From NCBI RefSeq assembly GCF_900105925.1, contig NZ_LT629791.1, forward strand, positions 2,391,278-2,455,277: a DNA stretch of 64,000 bases. Reading direction: 5' to 3'. The stretch comes from Jiangella alkaliphila (GTDB lineage Bacteria > Actinomycetota > Actinomycetes > Jiangellales > Jiangellaceae). The stretch's first letter is position 1. Each line of letters starts with the position of its first letter. Positions 28,075 through 35,707 of this stretch are shown here, in pieces. The notes under the pieces are model-generated. The model was given only the letters and a program-made list of their open reading frames with translations, made no database searches and was not told the DNA's origin. The position numbers were made by a program, and so were the translations under genes.

Positions 28075-29292
28075 ATGCCCGCCGGGTCGCCGCCTCGTAT
28101 CGTGGGCCGTGTGCTGGCCAACGGGGACATGCGACCAGGCGCACCGTGGTGGCGTGAGGCGGCGATCCTCGCCACCACGTTCGTGCTCTGTCTCTCCGGC
28201 GGCGTCGCGCACGCCGACGGCACGTTCGGGCCGCCGCCGGCCGCGGCGTACGTCGTCGCGGTCCTGATGTGCGCCGTGCTGCCGCTGCGGCACCGCGCGC
28301 CGCTGGCCGCCCTGGCCCTCACGACCGCGGGCGGCCTGCTGGTGGCCCCGGTGGGTCTGCTGCTGACGCCGCTCGTGGTGGCCCCGGCCGCGGTCGCCGC
28401 CTACGCCCTCGCGGTGCGCGACGAGAGGCGGGCGGCGGCCGCGATCCCGGTGTCGGCGGCGCTGCTGGTCTCGACGACGCCCTTCGCCGAGACGCTGTCG
28501 TGGCAGGACGTGACGCGGCTGGGCACGGTGGTCGCGGTCCCGTTGGTGGCCGGGGTGCTCGGGTGGTCGGTGCAGAACCGGCGGGCCTACCTGGGCGCCG
28601 TCGAGGAGCGGGCCCGCCGGGCCGAGAAGAGCCGTGAGAGCGAGGCGCGCCGGAGGGTCGCCGAGGAACGGGTGCGCATCGCCCGTGAGCTGCACGACCT
28701 CGTGGCCCACCAGATCACCCTGGCCAACGCCCAGGCCATGGTCGCCGCCCAGGTGTTCGACGTCCGTCCCGAGCAGACCCGCGAGAGCCTGGAGGACGTC
28801 ATCGAGACCACCAGAAACGCCCTCGACGACCTGCGCGCCACGGTCGGCCTGCTGCGTCAGTCAGGCGACGCGGTCGCGCCCGCCGAACCGGTGCCCGGGC
28901 TGTCCCGGCTCCCCACCCTGCTCGAGTCGTTCCGCCGCGCGGGCCTGGAGGTCTCGGTGCACGAGGAGGGCACGGCCAGGCCGCTGCCACCGGGGGTGGA
29001 CCTCACCGCCTACCGCATCATCCAGGAGGCGTTGACGAACGTGACCAAGCATGCGGGCTCCGGCGACGCCCAGGTGGGCCTGGTCTGGAGCCGCGACCGG
29101 CTGACCATCACGGTCGCCGACGACGGGACGAACGTTCGTCCGGCCCCGGACCGGCCACCCGGCTTCGGCCTGATCGGGATGCGCGAACGAGCCGCCGCGG
29201 TCGGCGGGCAGCTCTCCGCGCGCCGGCGCCCGGAGGGTGGCTTCCTCGTCTCCACCGACCTGCCGCTCCCGGCCGTCAGGAGCACGCGATGA
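28075..29292 (+). CDS. Sensor histidine kinase (HisKA_3 / NarL-associated type)
   Basis: This 405-residue sensor has four to six N-terminal membrane helices (about 20-175) with little extracellular sequence. A HisKA_3 dimerisation helix follows with the phosphorylated His in ARELHDLVAHQ, and then an HATPase domain (AYRIIQEALTNVTKHAG, TVADDGT, GFGLIGMRERAAAVGG). It phosphorylates the response regulator that overlaps its stop (ATGA). ATG 28075 with GAGGA just upstream is chosen; a leaderless GTG at 28111 behind TATCGT (28098-28103) is an alternative. The likely target is the divergent ABC exporter (inference). Confidence 0.9.
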   Translation: MPAGSPPRIVGRVLANGDMRPGAPWWREAAILATTFVLCLSGGVAHADGTFGPPPAAAYVVAVLMCAVLPLRHRAPLAALALTTAGGLLVAPVGLLLTPLVVAPAAVAAYALAVRDERRAAAAIPVSAALLVSTTPFAETLSWQDVTRLGTVVAVPLVAGVLGWSVQNRRAYLGAVEERARRAEKSRESEARRRVAEERVRIARELHDLVAHQITLANAQAMVAAQVFDVRPEQTRESLEDVIETTRNALDDLRATVGLLRQSGDAVAPAEPVPGLSRLPTLLESFRRAGLEVSVHEEGTARPLPPGVDLTAYRIIQEALTNVTKHAGSGDAQVGLVWSRDRLTITVADDGTNVRPAPDRPPGFGLIGMRERAAAVGGQLSARRRPEGGFLVSTDLPLPAVRSTR

Positions 29293-29981
29293 CGGTCCGC
29301 GTGCTCCTCGCCGACGACCAGGCCCTGCTGCGCCAGGCGTTCCGGACCCTGTTCGACACCGCCGACGACCTCACCGTCGTCGGCGAGGCCGCCGACGGCA
29401 GGGAAGCGGTGAGTCTCACCCGCGAGCTGCACCCGGACGTGGTGGTCATGGACATCCGGATGCCCGACGTGGACGGCCTCACCGCCACGGCCGAGATCTG
29501 CGCCGACGCGGAGCTGCAGGCCACCCGCATCCTGATCCTCACGACCTACGAGACCGACGAGCACGTCGCCCAGGCGCTCCGTGCGGGCGCGAGCGGCTTC
29601 ATCGGCAAGGGCATCGGGGCGGCCGAGCTGCTGGACGCCGTCCGCACGATCGCCGACGGCGAGACGCTGCTCTCGCCGGCCGCGACCCGCGCACTGATCG
29701 CCCGCTTCCTGGCCACACCGGCCGACAACGCGCCCGCGCACCGGCCCGAGCAGCTCGACGCCCTCACCCCGCGCGAACGCGAGATGGTGGCCCTGGTCGC
29801 GACCGGCCTGTCCAACCAGGAGATCGCCGAGCGGATGTACCTCAGCCCCTTCACCGTCCGGGCCCACGTGCAGCGCGCCATGACGAAGCTGCAGGCCCGC
29901 GATCGCGCGCAGCTCGTCGTCATCGCCTACCAGTCGGGCCTGGCCTACGGCGCGAACGGCGGCATGGACCAGTCGTCGTGA
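29289..29981 (+). CDS. LuxR/NarL-family response regulator
   Basis: This 230-residue regulator has a receiver domain (1-125) with VRVLLADDQALLRQAF, the phospho-accepting Asp in VVMDIRMPDVDG (about residue 54) and the Lys of GKGIG. The C-terminal LuxR helix-turn-helix (LTPREREMVALVATGLSNQEIAERMYLSPFTVRAHVQRAMTKL, about 160-205) completes it. It overlaps the histidine kinase by 4 bases. The pair probably controls the divergent ABC exporter. Confidence 0.95.
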   Translation: MTVRVLLADDQALLRQAFRTLFDTADDLTVVGEAADGREAVSLTRELHPDVVVMDIRMPDVDGLTATAEICADAELQATRILILTTYETDEHVAQALRAGASGFIGKGIGAAELLDAVRTIADGETLLSPAATRALIARFLATPADNAPAHRPEQLDALTPREREMVALVATGLSNQEIAERMYLSPFTVRAHVQRAMTKLQARDRAQLVVIAYQSGLAYGANGGMDQSS

Positions 29982-29997
29982 ACCGGGCTCTTGCGAA

Positions 29998-30020
29998 AAC
30001 AGTGTCCATAGGACACAGTT
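29998..30020. promoter_or_regulatory. Dyad upstream of the second DHFR-like gene
   Basis: AACaGTGTCC, ATA, GGACACaGTT forms a 23-bp dyad with 9 of 10 positions paired, centred at 30009 and 59 bases before the ATG at 30079. The design suits a TetR-like repressor. It differs from the operator at 31326-31351, so it is not an obvious target of the nearby TetR. Confidence 0.4.
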
Positions 30021-30078
30021 AGCTCGCGGGCACGCGGACAAGCACACCGTCGGCTGAGACGCGCGAGAAGGAGACGTC

Positions 30079-30660
30079 ATGGGCAAGGTCATCGCAGGAA
30101 TCTCGATGTCGCTGGACGGGTTCATCACCGCGCCGGACGTCACCCGCGACCAGCAGCTCGGCGACGGCGGCGAGGTCCTGCACGCGTGGCTGCGTCATCC
30201 GGACCCGCGCGACACCGAGCTGCTGGCGGCGATGGGCGAAGGGCTCGGATCGATCCTGATGGGCCGGCGGTCCTACGACCTGGCCGAGGGCGACGGCGGC
30301 TGGGGTGACGGCGGACCGGCCGGCCCGGCGCCGTGCTTCGTGCTCACCCACAACCCGCCGGCGCCGGCGACGGTCCGGGCACCGTCGGTCTTCACGTTCG
30401 TCGCTGACGGCATCCACAGTGCCGTGAAGCAGGCCAAGGCGGCCGCCGGCGACAAGGTGGTCGGAGTGCACGGCGCCAGCGCCACCCAGCAGTGCCTCGC
30501 CGCCGGTCTCATGGACGAGATCCAGCTCCATCTGGCCCCGGTCCTGCTCGGCGGCGGCACCCGGCTGTTCGAGCATCTGGGCGGCCGGTTCCAGCTCGAG
30601 CGCACCATGGTGATCGAGACGCCGAACGCCACTCACCTGCGGTTCAGGGTGATCCGTTGA
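30079..30660 (+). CDS. Dihydrofolate reductase / RibD C-terminal family protein
   Basis: This 193-residue DHFR-like protein starts KVIAGISMSLDGFITAPD and carries ILMGRRSYDLAEGDGGW (about 58-74), FVLTHNPP, and the dinucleotide-binding-type VVGVHGASATQQCLAAGLMDEIQLHLAPVLLGGGTRLFEHLG. It is related to, but clearly different from, the copy at 9.2-9.8 kb. It is probably an NADPH-dependent reductase of unknown substrate. AGAAGGAGA precedes the ATG. Its 3' end overlaps the convergent TetR gene by 17 bases. Confidence 0.88.
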   Translation: MGKVIAGISMSLDGFITAPDVTRDQQLGDGGEVLHAWLRHPDPRDTELLAAMGEGLGSILMGRRSYDLAEGDGGWGDGGPAGPAPCFVLTHNPPAPATVRAPSVFTFVADGIHSAVKQAKAAAGDKVVGVHGASATQQCLAAGLMDEIQLHLAPVLLGGGTRLFEHLGGRFQLERTMVIETPNATHLRFRVIR

Positions 30661-31264
30661 CCGACGGCCCAGGCGCGGCCGTCGTGACGACCGAGGCGAA
30701 CGCGGCGCCGAGGGCATCGGCCACTGACGACGCCTCGCCGAGGTAGCCGTTCACCATCGCGCCGTCCCGGAGGATCATCAGCTGCCTTGCGGCGGAGTCG
30801 ACGTCGTCGACGCCGGCCTCCGCGGCGATGCCGGCGAACTCGTCGAGCATCCAGCGGCGGTGCGCGGCCACCGCGACCCGGACCGGGTCGCCGGGGTCGG
30901 CGTACTCCGCCGCCGCGTTGATGAACGCGCAGCCCCGGAACCCCGGACGGCAGCTCGCGGCGCCGATGTCGGTGGCGAGGGCGCGCAGCGACCCCACGGC
31001 GTCGCCCTTGCGGCGGACGCTCTGCATCCACGCGCGCTCGGCGGCCGCCTGCTGCTCCAGGTAGGCCACCACCAGCTCACTCTTGGTGCGGAAGTGCCGG
31101 TAGAACGTGACCTTCGTGATGCCGACCTGCTCGATGATGCGGTCGGCGCTGGTGGCGCGGATGCCGTGGGCGTAGAACAGCTCGTTCGCCGCGGTGAGGA
31201 TGCGCGTTCTGGTGGCCGGCCCCGAGGGGGTGCGCGTCGCCGGTTCGGTGACGTCGGCGTGCAT
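30644..31264 (-). CDS. TetR-family transcriptional repressor
   Basis: This 206-residue regulator has the TetR helix-turn-helix at about residues 20-65 (RTRILTAANELFYAHGIRATSADRIIEQVGITKVTFYRHFRTKSELVVAYL). The C-terminal ligand domain contains CRPGFRGCAFINAAAEYADP, whose two Cys (about 105 and 111) could sense oxidants. It is divergent from ohr with a dyad operator in between, replacing the usual MarR-type OhrR. It probably represses ohr until peroxide or an electrophile is sensed (inference). Confidence 0.92.
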   Translation of the reverse strand: MHADVTEPATRTPSGPATRTRILTAANELFYAHGIRATSADRIIEQVGITKVTFYRHFRTKSELVVAYLEQQAAAERAWMQSVRRKGDAVGSLRALATDIGAASCRPGFRGCAFINAAAEYADPGDPVRVAVAAHRRWMLDEFAGIAAEAGVDDVDSAARQLMILRDGAMVNGYLGEASSVADALGAAFASVVTTAAPGPSVNGSP

Positions 31265-31290
31265 GTGTGCTCCCCTCCCGGCCGGGGCCG

Positions 31291-31319
31291 ATTGCGCCAG
31301 CGCTGCGGACAGTCTAGAG
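31291..31319 (+). promoter_or_regulatory. ohr promoter: -35 TTGCGC, 17-bp spacer, -10 TAGAGT
   Basis: TTGCGC (31291-31296) and TAGAGT (31314-31319) are 17 bases apart. The expected start point (about 31326) coincides with the left edge of the dyad operator, so a bound repressor would block initiation or early elongation. Confidence 0.65.
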
Positions 31320-31325
31320 TCGTTT

Positions 31326-31351
31326 ATGTAGACGTACTAGTAACTCTACAT
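31326..31351. promoter_or_regulatory. TetR operator between tetR and ohr
   Basis: A 26-bp dyad has outer arms ATGTAGA (31326-31332) and TCTACAT (31345-31351) and a perfect inner palindrome TACTAGTA (31335-31342), all sharing one centre at 31338.5. Only the two dinucleotides between inner and outer parts are unpaired. It lies immediately downstream of the ohr -10 box. Confidence 0.7.
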
Positions 31352-31372
31352 GCCGACGAACTGGGAGATCTG

Positions 31373-31819
31373 ATGTCCGCACCCCTGTACACCGCCATCG
31401 CGACCTCGACCGGCGACGGCCGAGCCGGAGGCCGCGCGGTGACCGACGACGGCCTGCTCGACGTGACGCTCGCCGTCCCGAAGGACATGGGCGGCCCGGG
31501 CGGGGCGACCAACCCGGAGCAGCTGTTCGCGGCGGGCTGGGCATCGTGCTTCCACTCGGCCCTGAAGCTCGTGGCCTCGCGGCGCAAGGTGTCGCTGGCC
31601 GATTCCACCGTCGTCGCCGAGGTGTCGATCGTCCCGGCCGGGGCCGGCGGATTCACGCTGACCGCCGCGCTGCGCGTGCACGTCGGCGGCGGGATCGCCC
31701 AGGAGCTCGCCGAGAGCCTCACCGCCGCGGCGCACGAGGTGTGCCCCTACTCGGCCGCCACGCGGGGCAACGTGCCCGTCACGCTCACCACCACCGTCGC
31801 CCAGCCAGCACACGAATGA
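31373..31819 (+). CDS. ohr: Organic hydroperoxide resistance protein (Ohr/OsmC family)
   Basis: This 148-residue thiol peroxidase reduces organic hydroperoxides. The peroxidatic Cys is in WASCFHSAL (about residue 60) and the resolving Cys in EVCPYSAATRGN (about 125), the signature that separates Ohr from OsmC. GGATNPEQLFAAG is the third hallmark. GGGAG precedes the ATG. The stop overlaps the start of the next membrane protein (ATGA). Control by the divergent TetR is predicted. Confidence 0.95.
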   Translation: MSAPLYTAIATSTGDGRAGGRAVTDDGLLDVTLAVPKDMGGPGGATNPEQLFAAGWASCFHSALKLVASRRKVSLADSTVVAEVSIVPAGAGGFTLTAALRVHVGGGIAQELAESLTAAAHEVCPYSAATRGNVPVTLTTTVAQPAHE

Positions 31820-32397
31820 GGACCATCGTGACCACGCTCGAATCGACGTCCCCGTCGACGTTCACCGCGACGCTTCGCCGCCTGTACGTCGTCCGTTTCG
31901 CCTTCGCGGTCGTCTGGGCGGTGTTGCTGTTCCTGACGCCGGACGGCACCGGGCCGCTGCTGACCGTCCTCCTGGTCGTCTATCCGCTGGCCGACGCGGC
32001 CGCCGTTCTCTGGCAGCTGCGATCGGACCACCACACGGCGGGCCCGCGGGTGGCGGAGTGGGCCAACGTGGTGGTCAGCGTCGTCGTCGCCATCGTGCTC
32101 GGCTGGGTGTCGTCCGGGTCCGTCGCCGCCGCCCTCGGGGTCTGGGGCGCGTGGGCCGCGGCCGCCGGAGTCGCGCAGCTCGTCACCGCGGTACGGCGCC
32201 GGAGCTCCGGTGGCCAGGTGCCGCAGATCCTGAGCGGCGCCCTCTCGATCGTGGCCGGGCTCGCCTTCCTGGCGCAGTCGTTCCAGGACCCGGACAGCAT
32301 CTCCGGAGTGGGCGGCTACGCCGTCCTCGGCGGGATCTTCTTCCTGATCTCCGCCGTCCGCCTGGGGCGGCAGACAAACCCGTTGCCGCGTCGGTGA
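31816..32397 (+). CDS. DUF308-like integral membrane protein
   Basis: This 193-residue protein has about six hydrophobic helices arranged in pairs: LYVVRFAFAVVWAVLLFL, LLTVLLVVYPLADAAAVL, WANVVVSVVVAIVLGWV, AALGVWGAWAAAAGVAQLV, ILSGALSIVAGLAFLA and GYAVLGGIFFLISAV. The paired-helix pattern resembles HdeD/DUF308 proteins. It is translationally coupled to ohr and so may be induced with it. A GTG at 31828 is an alternative start. Function is unknown. Confidence 0.82.
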   Translation: MRTIVTTLESTSPSTFTATLRRLYVVRFAFAVVWAVLLFLTPDGTGPLLTVLLVVYPLADAAAVLWQLRSDHHTAGPRVAEWANVVVSVVVAIVLGWVSSGSVAAALGVWGAWAAAAGVAQLVTAVRRRSSGGQVPQILSGALSIVAGLAFLAQSFQDPDSISGVGGYAVLGGIFFLISAVRLGRQTNPLPRR

Positions 32398-32410
32398 TCG
32401 TCCTTCGAGA

Positions 32411-33157
32411 ATGGCCGGCGTGGACGAGGTCGAGGTCGTCGTCGCTCATCAGGAGCGGGCGACGCTGCGGGTCGGTGACGTGTTCCTGAAGATCGACGCC
32501 GATCCGGCGCACGCCGAGGTCGAGGTCGAGGCGATGGCCATGGCGCCGATCCCGACCGCGGACGTCCTGTGGTGCCGGCCGCCCGTGCTCGCGCTCGCCG
32601 CCCTCCCGGGGACGGCGCTCGGCCGCCTGGGCGAGCCGTCGCCCGCGTCGCCGGCGGCGTGGGCCGCGGCCGGCGCCGCCGCGCGGAAGCTGCACGAGGC
32701 GCCGCTGCCGCCCTGGCCGTGGCGGAGCCGCGACACCCTGGTGGCGGAGCTCGAGACCGAGTGTGAGCGGCTCGTCGCCGACGGCGTCCTTCCCGCCGAC
32801 CTGGTCGCGCGCAACCGTGAGGTCGCCGAGGCCGCGCTGCGGCCGTGGACGCCGGTGTTCATTCATGGCGACTTCCAGATCACCCACGTGTTCGTCGACG
32901 GCGACGAGGTCACCGGCGTGCTCGACTGGTCCGAGGCCAGCCGGGGCGACGGAATGTTCGATCTCGCGACCCTGACGCTCGGACACGAGGAGCACCTGGC
33001 CGACGTCGTCGCCGGCTACGGAGGCGACGTCGACCGCGACGTGATCCGGGCATGGTGGTCGATCCGCAGCCTGCTGAACGTCCGCTGGCTGGCCGAGCAC
33101 GGCTTCGACCCGTCGATGCCGGGCGGCGAGATCGACGTGCTGAGATCGCGGATGTAG
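32411..33157 (+). CDS. Aminoglycoside phosphotransferase-family (APH) kinase-like protein
   Basis: This 248-residue protein has a small N-terminal lobe (VGDVFLKID with the ATP-binding Lys) and the catalytic loop FIHGDFQITHVFVDGDEVTGVLDWSEASRGDGMFDLATL (about 155-192). The loop contains HGDF and the Mg-binding D of LDWSEA, typical of APH/choline kinase folds. It is smaller than antibiotic-inactivating enzymes and many such genes act on metabolites, so resistance is not implied. It starts 13 bases after the membrane protein gene, possibly in the same transcript. Confidence 0.87.
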   Translation: MAGVDEVEVVVAHQERATLRVGDVFLKIDADPAHAEVEVEAMAMAPIPTADVLWCRPPVLALAALPGTALGRLGEPSPASPAAWAAAGAAARKLHEAPLPPWPWRSRDTLVAELETECERLVADGVLPADLVARNREVAEAALRPWTPVFIHGDFQITHVFVDGDEVTGVLDWSEASRGDGMFDLATLTLGHEEHLADVVAGYGGDVDRDVIRAWWSIRSLLNVRWLAEHGFDPSMPGGEIDVLRSRM

Positions 33158-33160
33158 GGC

Positions 33161-35530
33161 TCAGACGCGATGCGCGCCGCCGAGGCGAGGGCGCCTGGCC
33201 GGGGTGGTCCGGCCGGCCGCGCGGCCCGGGATGATCGTGAGGCCGCGGTACACGCGGGGCGCGCCGTCGAGGACGAGCCGGGTGGTGCGTCCGGTGACCG
33301 TCAGGTCGGTGCGGCGCCCGATGGCGTCGACGGCGACGGCGGTGTCACCGCTGGTGGTGACCGACAGGGTGGTCTTCGTCGGCCAGGGGTCGACCCAGAC
33401 CTCCGGGGCGGGGAAGTAGTCGCCCTCGTCGGGATGGCCGGCGTTGAGGAGGTAGCCGTCGGCACGGTTCCAGAGCACCGCGAGGTCGCCGCCCGGCGAC
33501 TCGAAGTAGAGCCCCTTCGTCTGCGGGTTGCCGAACTCCAGCCAGCCGCCGAAGACGGCGTCGTCGAGCAGGCGGGCGGCGTTCGCGTAGGCCAGCAGTG
33601 ACGGCTTCGCGCTGAGGTCGCGGTTCATCAGGCCGAAGTGGTACTCGACGTTGCCGGGGTCGGCCACCTGCGCGTTGCCGAGCACGCTGTCGTGGAACTG
33701 GTACCAGTTCACGCCGCGAACGCCTTCGGCCTTGGCAAGAGCGAGGGTGAGGAAGACGTTCTCGGCGGCGTGCCGGTAGGTGTCGTTCCACCACGCGTTC
33801 GGACGGGTGCACGCGTACGCCTCGGTCAGCCAGATCTCCTTCTCGCCGTACTCGGCCATCAGCGCCTTCAGCCGGAGCAGCCCGCCGTAGAAGTTCCAGT
33901 AGCCGCCGTGGGCCGAGGGGTCCGACTCGTCGTCGGGCACGTAGTCGGGGGTGAAGTTCCCCCGGCCGGGATGGAAGGCGAACGCGTCGATGAGGTCCCA
34001 GCCCCCGCCCGCGTGGAAGTTCCGCACCCAGGGCTCGTCCATGCCGGCCAGCCCGTTGTTCATGATCTTCACCGTCGCCCGGACGGCGGCGGCCCGGTCG
34101 ACGACCGGGCGCAATGCCTTGTCGATGTAGCTCTGAGCGGCCACGCCGGTGTTGAACGGGCGGTTGAGCTCGTTGCCGACCTCGAAGTACTCGGCGCCGG
34201 CGGCGATCGCGGTGCCGAGGTTCGCCGCCGCCCAGGCGGCAGCGGCCTCGGGCGTCGCGTCGAGAGAGGGCTGCAGCTCGATGTTGTGCGGCATGCCGCG
34301 CTCGTCGTACGCCGCGGGCGGCAGGCCGGGGCCGCCGTCGTAGGCGATCCGGACCCGGCTGACGCCGACGCGCTGCCAGAGGTCGAGCAGCGCGTCGGCC
34401 GAGGGGCGCTGCAGCCAGGGGTAGTTGGCGATGCCGAACATGCTCTGCGCCGACGGGCCGGCGGCGGGCTCGCTCGGCAGGACGGCGAGCGTGGTGCGGG
34501 CGAAGGCCTCGTCGTCGCCGGATCGGGCGAACACCTCGGCCACGAGAATCCCCTGCGCCGGAGCGGCCACGGTGAAGGTGCGCTCCAGGGTCGAGCGGGC
34601 CGCGATCGTGACCGGGCGGGTGTCGTTCGCCAGCTGGGCGCCGTCGTAGTCACGGACCCACCAGCCGAGGTCGACCGTCTTGTCCGCGTCGCTCCCGTTC
34701 GCGACGAGCGCGGTCACGGACATCGTCTCGCCCGCCTGCGCCCAGAGGATGAAGTCGCGGTCGGTCCACACCTCGACGCCGAGCTCCCGGCCGAGGCCGA
34801 TCGACGCCGTCGCCGAGGGGCGGGTCGAGCTGAAGAAGAAGTCGGCCCGGCTCAGGTGGCCGCCGCCCGGCAGCGCGACGCCGGGGGAGTGGATCCAGGT
34901 GCTGTTCGACCAAGCCTGCCGGGACCGCTCGAGGAGGAACATCCCGTGCAGGGCGCCCCAGGCCGAGGTATGCGCCACGCCGACCATCCGCTCGTACGGG
35001 ATGCCGCCGCCGGCGTCGCGGACCCATTCGGTGACTGCGATGTAGTCGTCCGCCTCGGAGGCGGACAGGATCGCCCGGCTGAAGAGGAACCCGTCCGGGA
35101 GCAGCGTCGGTGCGCCGTCGACCCGCCACTCGAGGTGCGCGTGGCCGGTCGCCACCGTCACCGTGCCGACGACCGTCGTGGGGCCGGCGGCCGCGTCGAA
35201 GGTGTACGCCATGCGGATCGCGGGCGCGCCGTCGGCGGTCGTGACGAGGGTCGGCTGGCCGCCGGTCGAGACGTGGACGCCGGTGCGGGAGTCCTTCACC
35301 TGGAAGCGCGAGCCCTGGGAACGGACGACGCCCGCGCCGTCGCGGATGGCGATCCGCCCGCCGACACTGGCGACGACACTGATCCCGGCCGCCGACAGCG
35401 TGACGTCGCCCGCGGCGGCGGAGGCGGTGACCGGTGAGCGTTCGGCGACGAGCAGCACGCCCGCCGCGAAGGTCGCTCCGAGGAATCCGCGGCGGCTCAG
35501 ATCGCGCGAAGGGGTGCGTGCCGACGTCAT
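33161..35530 (-). CDS. Tat-exported clan GH-A glycoside hydrolase
   Basis: This 789-residue enzyme has a Tat signal (SRRGFLGATFAAGVLLV, about residues 12-28). A beta-rich N-terminal half (about 40-370) precedes an (alpha/beta)8 barrel (about 375-650). The probable acid/base Glu is in YFEVGNELNRPF and the nucleophile Glu in KEIWLTEAYACT. A C-terminal beta domain (about 660-789) follows. The layout is like GH39/GH5-type extracellular enzymes, but the family is not certain. It is divergent from a LacI gene whose dyad operators lie between them, so it is probably the extracellular enzyme of locus B. Confidence 0.8.
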   Translation of the reverse strand: MTSARTPSRDLSRRGFLGATFAAGVLLVAERSPVTASAAAGDVTLSAAGISVVASVGGRIAIRDGAGVVRSQGSRFQVKDSRTGVHVSTGGQPTLVTTADGAPAIRMAYTFDAAAGPTTVVGTVTVATGHAHLEWRVDGAPTLLPDGFLFSRAILSASEADDYIAVTEWVRDAGGGIPYERMVGVAHTSAWGALHGMFLLERSRQAWSNSTWIHSPGVALPGGGHLSRADFFFSSTRPSATASIGLGRELGVEVWTDRDFILWAQAGETMSVTALVANGSDADKTVDLGWWVRDYDGAQLANDTRPVTIAARSTLERTFTVAAPAQGILVAEVFARSGDDEAFARTTLAVLPSEPAAGPSAQSMFGIANYPWLQRPSADALLDLWQRVGVSRVRIAYDGGPGLPPAAYDERGMPHNIELQPSLDATPEAAAAWAAANLGTAIAAGAEYFEVGNELNRPFNTGVAAQSYIDKALRPVVDRAAAVRATVKIMNNGLAGMDEPWVRNFHAGGGWDLIDAFAFHPGRGNFTPDYVPDDESDPSAHGGYWNFYGGLLRLKALMAEYGEKEIWLTEAYACTRPNAWWNDTYRHAAENVFLTLALAKAEGVRGVNWYQFHDSVLGNAQVADPGNVEYHFGLMNRDLSAKPSLLAYANAARLLDDAVFGGWLEFGNPQTKGLYFESPGGDLAVLWNRADGYLLNAGHPDEGDYFPAPEVWVDPWPTKTTLSVTTSGDTAVAVDAIGRRTDLTVTGRTTRLVLDGAPRVYRGLTIIPGRAAGRTTPARRPRLGGAHRV

Positions 35531-35564
35531 CGTCGCTCCGTTTCCGCTCGCTTCATCGCGAGCC

Positions 35565-35582
35565 TGCTAATGCCTATTAGCA
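35565..35582. promoter_or_regulatory. LacI operator 1 of locus B
   Basis: TGCTAAT-GCCT-ATTAGCA is a perfect 7-bp-arm dyad lying 35 bases upstream of the GH start codon (35530, minus). The core TAATGCCTAT recurs at 35679-35691 in reverse orientation and partly at 35647-35660. Confidence 0.7.
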
Positions 35583-35646
35583 TCCTGGGCGACCTCATCC
35601 TGAGCGCTGCGCCGAAGCGCTGTCAAGGAGGGTTGCGCGATCTGGT

Positions 35647-35691
35647 GTTACGCATTATCGTCGCCGACACCTCGTGAAGATAGGCATTATC
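35647..35691. promoter_or_regulatory. LacI operators 2 and 3 of locus B
   Basis: GTTACGCATTATCG (35647-35660) and GATAGGCATTATC (35679-35691) read on the other strand as TAATGCGTAAC and GATAATGCCTATC, sharing TAATGCnTA with operator 1. The second is an imperfect dyad with GATA/TATC ends just upstream of the lacI ribosome binding site AGGAG. Together they would control lacI and the operon behind it. Confidence 0.6.
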
Positions 35692-35707
35692 AAGTTCAGG
35701 AGCTCAG

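Noticed and set aside
27136-28710. Apparent N-terminal extension of the FtsX permease to about 1275 residues
   Set aside because: It runs antisense through the histidine kinase start and out of frame through the ATPase gene; the true start at 27135 has the expected first helix.
32411-33157. Antibiotic-resistance aminoglycoside phosphotransferase
   Set aside because: Only the general APH kinase fold is visible; nothing indicates antibiotic specificity.
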